NCBI GenBank assembly: GCA_022749755.1
Contig: CM040441.1
Span: forward strand, 10,727,475-10,791,474
Direction of reading: 5' to 3'
DNA: 64,000 nt
From: Azadirachta indica
Taxonomy: Eukaryota > Streptophyta > Magnoliopsida > Sapindales > Meliaceae
Both the position numbers and the translations under genes were made by a program. Positions 39,101-52,715 of this stretch are shown here, piece by piece (within the stretch, counting starts at the first letter, position 1; every line of letters starts with the position of its first letter). The notes beneath the pieces were generated by a model. The model worked only from the letters and a program-made list of their open reading frames with translations, was not told where the DNA came from and did not search any database.

Positions 39101-41462
39101 GCTTCATCAAGAAGTAAGATTCTAGGGTCTTTTATTATTGCTCTTGCAATTGCAACCCTCTGCTTCTGGCCTCCTGATAGCTGAATTCCATGCTCACCAA
39201 CATTTGTATCTAGTCCCTTATCATATGCAACACAGATATGAAAGTTAAATTTAAATGGAAGTAACATCAACTCATAACAAATTAATTATGCAACAGTCAA
39301 AGAGCAAGAATAAATAATGTTTGAACTAGCTGAATGATTGAGAAATTGAAACCTGAGGTAGATTTTTTATGAAGCTAGAAGCATTGGCAAGCTCAACAGC
39401 AGCTTCTATTTCTTCGTTAGTTGCATTAGCCTTCCCATAAGCAATATTATCTCTAATGCTTGATGTAAACAACACAGGTTCCTGGCTAACAAGGCCTATT
39501 TTCTCTCTGATCCATTTGAGCTGAAACTCTTTGAGATTGACACCATCTATAAGAACTTCACCGGCCTGTGGATCATAAAATCTCTCTATCAAACTGATCA
39601 CTGTTGATTTTCCACTTCCACTCTGGCCAACCAGAGCAGTAGTTGTACCACTAGGTATTAAAAGAGAGAATCCATTTAATATTTGATCATCTGGTCTAGC
39701 CGGATAGCTGAAATTAACATCTCTTAATTCGACGTCACCTTGAATATCATCCAATTTCAATCCATTAACATCAAAAACATCAATCTTAGGTTTCCTATCA
39801 ATTGCCTCAAACATTTTAAATGCTGCAGCTTGTCCAGCAGCAAATGCACCCAAGCATGGAGACACCTGCCCCAGAGACCTTAAAGAATTTCAAATTAAAG
39901 GTTAAAAATCTTCATACATGTCCAAAACGGCCACAGGTATAGATGCTTGCATGATGCACATTCAGATTTACTAGAATTATATCACTTTTTCACTTGAGCA
40001 TGCTAAAACAATGTTGGCTGGATAAAAAGCAGCAGAGCAGAACTTACATAGAGCCAATCAGCACACCAAAAATCACACTCATCACATCCCCTCCTGTGTA
40101 TCCTTTTTCAAGAATCATTTTGGCACCAAACCACACTGCGAACCCGTGGGCACTGAAGATAGTAAACACTGATATACCAAGAACTAATCCATTGGCCAAT
40201 CCTTCTTGTATGCCAGACTTATATGCTTTAACTAAAGATTTATTGTATTTAAAAATAGCTTGCTGCTCCCCTGTAAATGATGCTACCTACATGAACAACA
40301 AGCTTTGCATTCATTATTCAGTTTCACAAAATAATTTTCACTATGCCAATATTTTGCTTACAGTTCTTATTGAGCCGACCGTCTGCTCTACAATAGTCGC
40401 TGCAAGTGAATGGGCTGCTTGTTTCTGGGAAGCAAGCTTGCCTGTAAGCTTAATCATGACAGCACCAGAAATAATGAGAGGCGGAATCGAAGATAACATT
40501 ACAAGGGTGAGGAGCCACCTGCTGAAAAGAGCTACAAGAAAGCCTCCAATGAATGAGGCTGCGTACTGTATAAACTTTCCAACCTGCAATAAACAAATTC
40601 AACCCAGAAAAAAAAAAAAGAAAAACACTTAACAATCGTAGGCATTTCAAAATTACTGGAGTAAATGAAATTAATTATTTTTTTTCTTTTGGCATGGAAT
40701 CAACTATATATACCTTCTCACCTATGGCATCTTGAATAATAACAGTGTCACCTGACATTCTCCCAACAACTTCTCCTGTACTGATTTCCTTATCAAAGAA
40801 GCCAATATCTTGTCTCAAGATTGTTTCCAAGTAAAAACTTCTAATTCTTGCAGCCTGTCTCTCCCCTGCAACCATCCAGCAAGAAACCTCTACAAAACAG
40901 AAAACACGCAATCATTAATTAAATTTTCTTTGAACATTGGTGAATTTCACTAGAAATACATGGAAAAATCCATAATGAACTTACGGAAAAAAGATGCAAC
41001 ACCTGCCCCCATAGCTAAGTAGACAAACTTCAGTGATACCTGAAGATACAATTGACAAGTTTGTCAATTCCCAATCCTGGTTATACCCAATTGAAAGAAT
41101 TCATTTCCACCACAAGGCAAGATACAAGGATGGTTCAAACTTTCCGTGTAAGGTAGGCTAATTAAGGAGATGGATAGAAACCCAATATATACCTTAAAAA
41201 CTCCATGTACCACAACCGTTGTGCTTCCATTCTTTCCAATGGAATCAATTAGGTCTCCGAAAAGTAAAGCCATAAGTGGCATGCAGGATCCATTGCCAAT
41301 ACCAGCAATTGTACCAACAAACATTAGAACAGAATCTAATGTGTCAGCAAAAGAAAACAACTTGAATAGTGATATATTCATGCCTGGCTTCTTCTCCGTT
41401 GCTTTCTCGTCTGTCTGTTCGTTGGATAAACTGGCTGTTGATTCCGGTTGTTCTGTGTTCAT
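36107..41462 (-). CDS. ABCB (P-glycoprotein/MDR) transporter, type B, 1239 aa, intact
   Basis: Second complete TMD1-NBD1-TMD2-NBD2 gene. Exons: 41462-41193, 41039-40985, 40889-40714, 40583-40362, 40286-40048, 39878-39353, 39216-38943, 38744-37963, 37690-37424, 37293-37030, 36918-36628, 36460-36107; the intron positions are the same as in the type A neighbour. Both cassettes are intact (NBD1 GQSGSGKST about 405; NBD2 GESGSGKST about 1031; LSGGQKQR and [11 protein letters not shown] in exons 7 and 12). The linker in exon 8 is 32 codons shorter than in type A. Start: ATG 41462 ([11 protein letters not shown]) is preferred because a CAG acceptor at about 41500 implies an upstream 5'UTR intron; an in-frame ATG at 41537 would add 25 residues. 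The position matching the type A ATG is not an ATG here. Likely plasma-membrane transporter, substrate unknown. Confidence 0.93.
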
Positions 41463-42455
41463 ATCTCCATTCAAATTGTTGTTGCTGGCCTTGTGGTATA
41501 CTGCAATGCTTATTTTCCCGAATCCTGATAAGTACACTGTGTTTCAGAATCCCGGAACAGTTTGATCAGTGTTACTGCAGCAGGATGAACATTGTCAAAC
41601 TTCATTAGTAAGTTGTAATCACAGCATAACATGTTTTATTTGCTGGGAAGCATTGCACAGAGGTAGTAGAAAAGTTCGGTAATTTATTTATTTATTTTTT
41701 CTTTTTCTCTTTTAGTACAGTGGAAGTTTTACGTTAGTGAAATTCTTAGGACACGTTTGTATTGATCGAAGAGATTCAAGAGATATAAAATGTTTGGAAA
41801 TGTTTCGGGAAACTGTTTTCCATTTTCAGAATAAGAAAGCAGAAAATTTAATTTGGTTATGAGTCTTTACTGGGCTTGTTTTTAAAAAATAAAAAATAAA
41901 TAAATAAAACAAAATTTTATTATTTTTTGTGGTTTTTAACAAGATATTTTCCAACAAAAAAAACTATTACTAATTTTTTAAATCAAAATAATTACTTTCT
42001 TTATGTGTTAAAATAATACAAAATAATATTTTTCTTTTGTTTATGTATAAATTATTTTTGATATAATTTTTAAAAATTGAAAAAAAAAACTTCATAGAAG
42101 GAATTAATTTATAAATATTTTGCATCAAAATCTAAGTTTTACAAACAAAGTAAAAGTAGGAAACTAGTAAATTTTCGGGCAAGTTACGTTGCGGCAGATG
42201 AAACAAACAATTTTTTTGTAATATCTGTTATATATATATATATATATATATATATAGGTATATATGTAAAAATATATACAAATGAAATGAACACAATGCA
42301 GTGCGACGGTGCGATTAAATTACCTCTAGCAGATCATTTAAAGTGACAGGCATATAACACGAAATATGTACAGTATACATAGCAGAAAAACAAGAGGAAA
42401 CATTAATTAATTTGCAGAGCTGAGACTGAGACCCGATCGATCATCCAGACCCATG

Positions 42456-42495
<40 letters not shown>

Positions 42496-43316
42496 CACAT
42501 ACCCACACATTTGGATAAATATTGGAAGAAGTAGAAAAGACATATATTATATACCAATAAATGGCAGTATTTAGTTTTGGCATAAGATGAGACAGCTGAT
42601 ACATCCTATATATGCCATATTCTTGTTTAATTAAATTAATTAATTAGAATATATAACGAGGAATTTGAAGGGAAATTAATTCACGTATAACTATAAATAT
42701 TAATTTGTTTGTACGTATATATTATGAAGATAGTGCATTTAATATTTTATTTGAATCAACCATATGCTTGAAAGTACTGCCAATAGAAAAAACTTGTTAA
42801 TTTCAATGAATATCGTAGGTATATTTCTTAATTAGGGGATATATATATGCATGTATATGTATAAAATTGCTGTTACTTTGTAGCTTGCTGCAGTGCTTTT
42901 GGCTTAATTTCGATGTTATCAGAAAATTCTGAGTATGATCTACTACTCTTATTGATCCTAGTTAGTCTTATAATAACTAGGTTGGCCTTCTTTAATTATG
43001 TATATGTCTTTTACGTACCCACGTAAATTCATTTAATTCCTTTCTTTTCATGCATCTAATCTTTGTCCTTAATCGTTAATTAATATTATATTATTAACCA
43101 GACGTAGGTTCATTATTTTAATTACATCGAAATATTAATTCCATGCCTCTTAATTGGTTGGACTTCTTTTCATTCTTAAGCAATCTGAGGCAGCAGCATG
43201 CATGGGACTGAGGTTTGCTAGCTTAGTTATGATAATATATATTACTAGCTACTTTGATTTTATTTTGATATTATTATTGATATTATATGAAACTCATCAC
43301 TAGGATGAAGAAGAAG
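41463..43316. other. 5' flank of ABCB type B and AT-rich spacer
   Basis: 5'UTR and promoter of the intact type B gene at the left, then AT-rich DNA. It has a (TA)n repeat at about 42231-42256 and a (CA)n repeat at about 42461-42500. The segment starting AGGACACGTTTGTATTGAT near 41747 resembles the end of a Tourist/hAT MITE, but I could not find its partner. No gene seen. Confidence 0.45.
42461..42500. repeat. (AC)n microsatellite
   Basis: About 20 AC repeats with single-base interruptions (ACGC, ACAT), preceded by TATATA. Confidence 0.9.
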
Positions 43317-46300
43317 CAGTACTACTTGTGTGTAGTGCTACCAAGGAAGCATATACCCCTTCTCAACAATCACACCATCTTAACTACTGCTATTATTAAA
43401 TCAGCACCCTTGATGGTGGATAACCGGTGAGCAACTATCACAGTGGTCCGACCAACCATAACCAATGCATCTTGAACCACTCATTCTGCTTCTGCATCAA
43501 GTGCAGTACTCGTTGCTTCGTCTACAAGTAATATCTTTGGATCCTTCACTATTGCACTTGCAATTGCTGCCACCCTTTGTTTCTGTCCATTACTAAAAAT
43601 TACTATATATATTTTGACCTGTCTCGAGCTGCTCATGAATTTGTGGGCATTTGCCAATTCTGCTGCTACTAATATTTCTGCTTCTATTGCATTTCCTAAT
43701 TCCTTACCATATGCAATGTTATCTCTTACAGTGTCACTAAATAACACAGGCTCTTGCCTCATCAACCACATTTGTTGCCTTAACCACTTTATTTTTAGCT
43801 TTTGAATTTCAATTCCATCCAGCGTAATGTGACCTGATTCTATATAATATAGTCATGAATTATACATTTTTGGACTTGTACCTAATAATATATATTCTTG
43901 CTCATTTGTGAAACAAACAATATTCAGATCACCTTGCCAGAACGAATACTCAAGCAAAGTTCTCTGAAGATTTGAATATGAGGTCTTGCTGGATACTTAA
44001 AAACTAACATGATGAAACACAATTTCTCCCTTAATATTTTCTATTGTTATTCCCGACCCATCGGTAGAGTCAATTTTGATTTTTGGTCCATAATTGCAAA
44101 TACAGAAGCAACAGCACTTTGTGCTTTACTTGAATCAGGAGCAAAGAAGCCCGATTGAGAAATTGCAAGGGTTGCCAATGTGAGAGCAAAAAGACCTGCA
44201 TATATATATATATATATATATATATTAAGAGGCAAAAAAATCAACGGTGATAAAGAAATTTATGCTCCATTAAGAATGAATGTCATGATGAGATGACAGA
44301 ACATACGCGAAAGACATCTGAAAATGTTGTTTTGCCAGCCTCTACAAATCGAGCTCCAACATAGAACCTGCCAGCATATACACAATACAGCACCAATAAC
44401 GATACTCCAAAAGCTGACCAGCCCCTCACACCTTGCTTGATTCCTGCTTTCAGAGGGACCTCTCATTTTTTCTGATACATTAATTCCATAATCTTGTCTT
44501 CAGCACAGAAAGATGCAACTGTTCTTATGCTCCCTACAGCATCATTTGCTACTTGATTTGCTTCCTCATACATTTTCTGCATCCCATCATTTACATAATT
44601 TCAGATCACAACCACAATCAAACAGCTGTACGGCAAGCTACAACATTCAGCTTTTAGTGAAATGAGGAGCATCCCTTAGAATCAGCACTGAAGCCCCTTT
44701 GGAATTTCATGAAAAGATATCCATTAAGCCCTACAAGGGTAATAATTCCATGATTATTAGCGCTAATTGCCAGTTAGCTTGAAAAGCAATAACCAAGCCG
44801 GCAATTACAGATGCAATATTTTGAGCAGTCAAACCTAGTGCATCTCCAACAATTCTTCGGAAGGAAGATGAATCCGCAGAAAGTCTTGCACCCATGGCTC
44901 CACTTGAGTGCTCAGGTTCATTAAACCAACTTATTTCCATGTGAATCACTTTCTCAAAGCACATTGATCGATCCTTTTTATTAACTTGCATCCCGTCACA
45001 GCAAAAGAGTCTGACTTTAATGAATGAGCCAATCAACATGTTATGCCTGGAATAAGTCAAAGACCAAAATCTGGTATCCCTGCAGGCTCAAAGAAAGATT
45101 TTATCGTATTGGAAAGAAAGATTCCCAGAAAAGGTAATATTATACCAGCGATCCCTGCCGCAATTGTCCCTAGCAGTAAGATTGGGGTCTCTGGCTTGTT
45201 AAGAATGGCTAGGGGACCAAGTGGTATTTTTGGACGCGGTTGTGATTTCTCTGAAGCAGAAATATATGATTCTGCAGGTTGTGATTCCGGAAAATTGATT
45301 CTAGTTTGTGAACTAAATGGAACTGAAAATGAGTACCGGAGACTAATGTTCCCAATTCCTGGTGACCTACGGCTTGAACTTCTTTCCACCAACGCTATTT
45401 CGGGCTTGTCCTGATCTTTTGCTACATTTTGTTTTCACGCTACGCTCATTTCTTGCATCTTAACAAGTTGGCTATATGCTCTATCAGGATCCGTGGTTAG
45501 CTCGGAGTGGATACCTGGAAAATTGTTGGAATTCAGGATTTGGTGCCTTTTTTGATGAATCATTGGGGAGAAAGAAGCAAACAGATTATGAAAAAATAGG
45601 AATGTTTATTCATTAATAGTGGCACTAAAAATTTTGGTGAAAGTAAGAAGTAATTAAGATATGACACAATCAATACAAGTTGTACCTTCCTCGACAAGTT
45701 TTTCTCGATGAATAACAGCAATCATATCAGCATTCCTCACTGTACTCAAGCGACGGGCTACAATCACTGTAGTTCTAATGATCATGATTCTATCCCATGC
45801 CTCTTGCACCACTCTTTCAGATTCTGCATCCTCGTCTAAAAGTAGAATTCTTGGGTTTTGAGAATTGCTCTAGCTATGGCTATTCTCTGCTCTTGCCCAC
45901 CAGATAACTGAGTTCCGTGCTTCCCTACCACCATGTCAAGTCCCTATATATACAAAACCGGAAGAAAATAATAAATGCATCTAAGAATTATTGTCTTTCT
46001 TTTTTTACATTGGAAAATGCAACGCTAAAAAGGAAAAACCTCAGGCAATCTATCCATGAACTTTGCTACATTATTGGCAAGTTAAGCAGCAGCCCTGATT
46101 TCCTCAACTGTAGCACAATGTTTTCGGTAGGCAATGTTATCTTTAATGCTGGAAGTGAATAAAACAGGTTACTGGCTGACAAGGCCTATTGTGTGTCTAA
46201 TCCATTTAAGCTGGAACTTTTTGAGATCAATACCATCAATGAGAATCTCGCCAGCCTGAGGATCATAAAATCTCTCAATTAAACTGACGTCTGTTGATTT

Positions 46301-46820
46301 CCCACTTCCAGTCTGTCCAACCAAAGTAGCAGTCATTCCACTTGGTATGTGAAGAGGGAGAATCCATTGAATATTTGTTCACTCCGTTGGGGACATAAGA
46401 ATCTATCTCTGGTTTCCTTTCAATTGTCTGAAACAATTTATAAGCAGCTGCTTTTCCTGCAGCAATTACACTGATGCATGGAGATGTCTTTCCTAAGCAC
46501 CTGCAAAAAAAAGAAAAAGAGAAAGAAAGAAAGAAAAATAAACCAACAACAGACAACAATGAAAGTAAACAACGTATTTGAAACAGAAAGACACCTACGC
46601 GGATCCAAGCATTGTAGCAAAAAGTATATTAAGTACATCGCCCCTCCTGTGTATCCCTTGTGCGGTGTCATTCTCCCACCAAACCAAACAGCCAACGCAT
46701 AACTGCAGTACATAGTAAAACCTGCGACCGAGCCTAGCCTTCTTGAAACGCCGGATTTATATATAAGCTTTAGTTAAAGACTTGTTGTATTTAGATAAGC
46801 CAGTAAATGAGGCGACCTGT
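43317..46820 (-). pseudogene. ABCB type A' pseudogene, 5' half missing
   Basis: Remnants matching exons 5-12 of the type A gene: exon 12 about 43317-43595, exon 11 about 43617-43845, exon 10 about 43925-44195, exon 9 about 44305-44575, exon 8 about 44680-45515, exon 7 about 45685-45945, exon 6 about 46040-46505, exon 5 about 46600-46816. Exons 1-4 (TMD1 start) are absent. The Walker A half of exon 11 is gone and exon 12 has lost its start, so the frame runs from exon 11 through intron sequence into NGQKQRVA. Exon 6 has an internal deletion of about 75 bp. Many frameshifts and stops occur, for example a stop in exon 9 after YQKK and another in exon 8 after IPDFGL. Closest in wording to the next pseudogene ([25 protein letters not shown]). 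Cannot make a transporter. Confidence 0.9.
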
Positions 46821-47008
46821 AGAGATAGCGGCCATCAAGGATAATTTAGCAATACACTAAACCTGAAGTACATATCAAGTCAGAGTGAAACTAACACATT
46901 CAAATCAAACTTTTATACGTAATATGTATCAATGAGATGCTCAACTGATTTTCCAATTTAGAGTCCTCTACTAATACTATACGTACCCACATACGTACAT
47001 ATTTCATT

Positions 47009-47040
<32 letters not shown>

Positions 47041-47891
47041 AAGTGGATAGTATAGAAGTTATTCATTAACTCGATCGATCCACTTGTTTGGTTTTGCATT
47101 GGTTGCAAGAAGTTTTAAGGGTTAAATCTTTTATACTACTCTAGCTTGCAACAAAATAACATTAATTTAATTTATCCAATTGATTATTCTCTTTTAATTT
47201 CTTAAGATTTTAGGCCATACAGATCTAATCAAGATTGAACATATATATATATATATTATACTCGGTTATTATATTTTTCTTTTTCTTTTTGACCAACTCA
47301 AAAAGGAGATGAAGCATATTTATTTATTAAAATATATATCAAAAAAGGATAGAATTGCAAACAATAAAGAAGAGAATAAACGAATAATGAACTATCATAT
47401 ATATATATATATATAATATATAATTTATTAAAAATATTATATTATAATTAGGTTATTTTCTTATAAACTTAGATTATGTTTTCGTAGGTTTTTTTTCTTT
47501 ATAAACTTAGGTTATTTTTTTTTTATAAATTATAAAATTATGCATTTACAGTGTAGTGCAGTGCAGTAGACAACAATATTCTACATTCATTCATGTATAT
47601 ACATACATATGGTATAAGAGTTGAGTTGGATGATAATGTTAATTAGGTGGCCTCATTAGACTTGTATGAAACCAACCACTACAAATAAGAAGAGTTCAAT
47701 GCATGGAAATAATTATATTATATTAAACATAATATACAATTCTTGAAGAAACAAAATATATATATATAAAGTAGAAATCGATGAGCTTGAATTGTACCAT
47801 ATACAAGCACTAACCACTAACTAGGCTAAGCTAGGCTACAATAAATGGGGAAGAAGAATATATATATATATATAAGTAGCTAGGATGAAGA
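46821..47891. other. AT-rich spacer between ABCB pseudogenes
   Basis: AT-rich DNA with (TA)n microsatellites near 47018-47040, 47240-47256, 47395-47416 and 47856-47874. It contains no trace of the missing exons 1-4 of the left pseudogene that I can see. No gene. Confidence 0.5.
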
Positions 47892-48295
47892 TCAAGAATC
47901 ACAACTTGCTGCATGCAGTCCTAGTCCTAGTCCTACCAAGTAAGCATATACACCATTTCTTATACTCACCAAAGTTTCATGCTTTCCTTTCTCAACAATC
48001 ACTCCATTTTTAACCACTGCTATTACATCAGCTCCTTTAATTGTTGATAACCGGTGAGCTACAACCACCGTGGTCCGACCAACCATAACTCGATCCAATG
48101 CATCTTGCACCACTCTTTCTGATACTGCATCAAGTGCACTCGTTGCTTCGTCTCGAAGTAATATCTTCGGATCCTTCACTATTGCTCTTGCAATTGCCAC
48201 CCTTTGTTTTTGTCCGCCCGATAATTGAATCCCTCGTTCTCCCACCATTATGTTATATCCCTGCAGCAACACTTAAGTTTAGTTTTACTTCTAAT

Positions 48296-48330
<35 letters not shown>

Positions 48331-51300
48331 ATCCCGATCAAAAATTATCAATCAATATGATGTGTATAAATATTAATATATAATTAATGGTCTAAGTAAT
48401 TAAGTCTAACCTGTCTTGAGCTACAAATGAACTTGTAGGCATTTGCCAATCCGCTGCAGCCACAATTTCTGTTTCTGTTGCATGTCCTAACTCCTTAGCA
48501 TATCCAATGTTAGCTAGTATCGTGTCATTAAATAACACTGGCTCTTGGCTCACCAACCCCATTTGTTGTCTTAACCACTTTATTTTAATTTTCTGGATTT
48601 GCATTCCATCTAGTTTAATATGACCCGAATCAGGATCGTAAAATCTCTGACGAGATTATTGTTGATTTTCCCCTCCCACTTTCTCCCACCAGAGCCACCA
48701 TCTGATAAATAAAGTGATATTCCATCATATACATTATAGTTGGTTAATTCTTTTTGGACTTGTACTACTAATTAATAAACAATTATGCTTGCATATATAT
48801 ATGAAACAAAAATTAATTCAACATCAATTTACCTTTCCAGAATGAATGGCCAAGCAAAGATCTCTAAACACCTGAATATCTGGTCTTGTTGGATACTTAA
48901 AACTAACATGATGAAACTCAATATCTCCCTTATGTTTTCTATTGTCACTCCCGACTCATCATTCAAGTCAATTTTTGATTTTTTGTCAAGTATTACAAAT
49001 ACAGAAGCAACAGCATTCTGCGCCTTACCGGCATCAGGAGAAAAGAAGCCTGATTGAGAAATTGCAATGGTTGCCATTGTGAGAGCAAAGAAAACCTGAA
49101 AACAATTAACAGCAGAAAGGCAAAACAATCAACAGTCAGAATGAAATGAAATAAACATTTGTTCTTTCTTTTTCATTAACAATGAATGTCACTGTGAGAG
49201 AGGAAAGTATCATACGCGGAAAACATCTGAAAATTTTGTTTTGCTAGCTTCAACAAATCGAGCTCCGGCATAAAAACTAGCAGCATATACACAATACAGC
49301 ATCAATAATGATACTCCAAAAGCTGCCCCACCCATCAGACCTTGCTTGATTCCTGCCTTCATAGGGGTCTCACATTTTTGCTGATACAATTCCATAACCT
49401 TGTCTTCAGCACAGAAAGAAGCAACTGTTCTTACAGCATCATTTGCTACTTGACTTGCCTCAATGAAAACATCATCAACAATCAATAAAAATTAATCACT
49501 TTCACTACATTTGATCTACTTACGAGATTCAGAGGTTAGTGAAAACAGAGCATATATACCTTAGAATCAGCACTGAAGCCTTTCATGAACTTCATAAAAA
49601 GATATCCATTAAGACCTACAAAGGGTAATAGTGTAAATACCATAAGAGCTAATTGCCAGTTTGCTTGAAAAGCAATAACTAAGCCGGCAATTAGAGCTGC
49701 AGTATTTTGAACAATCAAATCAAGTGCATCTCCAACAATACTTCGGACAGAAGATGCATCTGTAGAAAGTCTTGCACCGATGGCACAACTTGAGTGCTCA
49801 GGTTCATCAAACCAACCTATTTCCATGTGAATCACCTTCTCAAATCACATCGATCTGATCCTTTTTATTAACTTGCACCCCGCGACAGCAAAATAATACG
49901 AGTTTAACGAATGAGCCAATAAACATGTGATGCCTAGAATAAGGTACATCAAAGACCAAAATCTGGTATCTTTGCGGAGTTCTTCCGCTGGCTTGAAGAA
50001 AGATTTTATTGTACTGGAAAGTAAGATTCCCAGAAAAGGTAATGTTACACCAGCAACCCCTGCAGCAATTGCGCCTAACTGTAAGACTGGGATCTCTGGC
50101 TTGTTCAGAATGGCTAGGCGGCATAATGTTGTTTTTGCTTGTGCTTTGGATTTCTCTGAAGTAGAAGCAGTACAGGGCTCTGCGGGTTGTATTTCCGGAA
50201 CATTTATTTCAGTTTGTTAGTGAAATGGAAGCAGATGGCTCGAACAACATGCTGAATCCAACTCTACTTCGGGCTTGTGTAGCTGGTTGGTTGGTAAAAG
50301 GAACCTGAGGCAATCTATCCACGAATTTTGCTGCATTGGCAAGTTAAGCAGCAGCCCTGATTTCCTCAACTGTAGCACCATGTTTTCGGTAGGCAATGTT
50401 ATATTTAATGCTGGAAGTAAATAACACAGGCTTCTGACTGACAAGGCCTATTTTCTGTCTAATCCATCTAAGCTGGAAGTGTTTGAGATTAATACCATCA
50501 ATGAGAACCTCACCAGCCCGAGGATCGTAAAATCCTCTCAATTAAACTGATGACTGTTGATTTCCCACTTCCACTCTGTCTAACCAAAGCAGCAGTCATT
50601 CCACTTGGTATGAAGAGGAGTATCCATTGAACATATGTTCATGTGGTCTTGATGGATAGCTGAAATAAATATGTTTTAATTCTATTTTTCCCCGAATATC
50701 ATCTAATTTCACTCCCTTGGAGTCATAAGAATCTATCTGTGGTTTCCTTTCAGTTTCCTCAAACAATTTATATCCTGCAGCTCTTCCTGCAGCTATTGCA
50801 CTGATGCATGGAGATGTCTGTCCTAATGACCTGAAAAACAAAAAGAAAAATAAATCTTAAGACAGATTATCCTTTCAGTATAACAGAACAAAAAATCTGA
50901 AACATAAAAAAACTTACGCGGATCCAAGCATTGCAGAAAAGAGTATAATAATGACATCTCTTCCAGTGTATCCCTTGTTTAGTATCATTTTCCGACCAAA
51001 CCAAACAGCCAATGCGTAACTGCAGTACATGGTAAGTTCAAATGTGCCAAAACCCAAACCTGCAGATAAGCCTTCTTGAACACCTGATCTGTAAGCTTTA
51101 GTTGAGGACTTGTTCTATTTAGCTACGGCTTGTTTCTCTCCAGTAAATGATGCAACCTGCATTGACAGTGGCATCAAGATGGTTGATAATTGTGCAAAAA
51201 ACTGGAAGTAAAAATAAGTATTCCTCAGTCAGGGGAAGCGTTGGTATAGTTCTGATTGCACAAATTGTCTGCTCTCTACAGTTGCTGCGTTGGAATAAGC

Positions 51301-52100
51301 AGTTTGTCCTTTTGATGCCAGCTTTGTAATGAAAAAGGACATAACAGCACCACCGAAGAAAAGTGCTGGAATAGAAGATAACATGATAGGTGTTAGAAGC
51401 CATCCTAGATAAATTAGACAACAAAGCCTCCAATGAATTTGGCAGTTAGTTGTATGAGCTTCCCAACCTACAAGAAGCCAAAAAAAGGAGAAAAAGAAAA
51501 AATGTTCAACAGAACATCTAATCTCGTTAGATGACGGCTAGGAAAGTTTTCATGGTACATAAATAATTAATAATACCTTCTCGCCCAAGGCATTTTGAAT
51601 AAGAACGGTATCGCTTGATATCCCTTGAATAATTCCTCCAGTGTGAGTTTCCACATCGTAGAACCCAATATAGTAAAGATAGCAGTTTCTAATTAATAAA
51701 CAAAAGATCTTTTTTGGTACATATTTTGTCCAAGCTGGTGGGAATATTAGAAAGCTGATATGCTTACGGATAGATCCTACAAGCGCAAATACTATAGCAA
51801 AGTACACAACGTTGAGAGACGCCTGAGGAGAGGAGAGGAGATAACAAATCAAATTCATGCATGTTAAATTAGATTTTGCTTTGGAATAATATTATATATG
51901 TATACCTTTGAGACATCATGAACAAGTTGCTGAAGGTTGACATTTTCTCCAAACGCGTTTGCTAAATTTCCCATGGGCAAGGTCAGGAAGGCCTGACACA
52001 ATCCATTTCCAATAGCAGTAATTGTGCCCACAGTCATTGGCAGAATATCAGCGGAATCAGCAAAGGAGAATATATATATATATTTGATTGTTTTAGAGTC
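47892..52100 (-). pseudogene. ABCB type A'' pseudogene, exon 7 deleted
   Basis: Spans almost the whole gene: exon 12 48260-47892 (open), exon 11 about 48411-48703, exon 10 about 48833-49096, exon 9 about 49217-49460, exon 8 about 49560-50218, exon 6 about 50306-50832, exon 5 about 50918-51160, exon 4 about 51245-51468, exon 3 partial about 51577-51690, exon 2 about 51767-51822, exon 1 about 51907-52080. Exon 7, with the NBD1 signature and Walker B, is missing, and exon 8 runs directly into intron 6. Walker A of NBD2 is frameshifted (GESG then out of frame near 48665). Walker B of NBD2 reads [12 protein letters not shown], a leucine-to-arginine change. Exon 9 has lost G-S-I of the usual [11 protein letters not shown]. 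The N-terminal leader is replaced by TA repeats. Non-functional as a transporter. Confidence 0.9.
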
Positions 52101-52684
52101 TCGAAATATGTTAAGGCTGAGATGAGAAGTGTTTGTATATATATACATATGCGCGTCTGAGAATTAGTTATATATCGACCAAATTTAAGAGTAATTTGTG
52201 CGTTTGTCACCCCCACCCTGCATGACTTTGCTGCTTTATAGACACAATAACAATTGGAAGGAATATGGTTTAATATTATTACTGACTGGTTTTACAATTT
52301 AGTAGTCCTTGATGATCATCAATATATAGCAATATATATGTATATATAGTTTAAGTCATTTTCTTTATTATATTTTATGTTGAATCTTGAATGAATCTTA
52401 TCAAAACAGGCATGCAAGGGATGACGGCAGCTAATTAATTTGGAACCACAAAATTAAAGTCAGCCCTTTGCATGCTTTTTTAATTACTCTGATTGGCTAT
52501 ATTGTACATATAATATCTTTAGAATGCTTTTTGAATAGATTAGAGAACATTACGTCAAAAGATACCAAAGTTGAATAAATGAAAACAAATCTTTAATTGA
52601 GCATGTGGTTCCAACATGCTATATAAAGGAAAGAAAAGAAAAGAAAATGTACATGTCCATCGATCTCTGGAAGGAAAATTAATT

Positions 52685-52715
<31 letters not shown>

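Noticed and set aside
39994..40632. 212-codon plus-strand open frame
   Set aside because: It lies antisense to exons 4 and 5 of the intact type B ABCB gene and shows the mirrored composition of that gene; no family resemblance.
41747..42200. Possible MITE starting AGGACACGTTTGTATTGAT
   Set aside because: The left end looks like a transposon terminus, but I could not find a matching inverted right end or target duplication.
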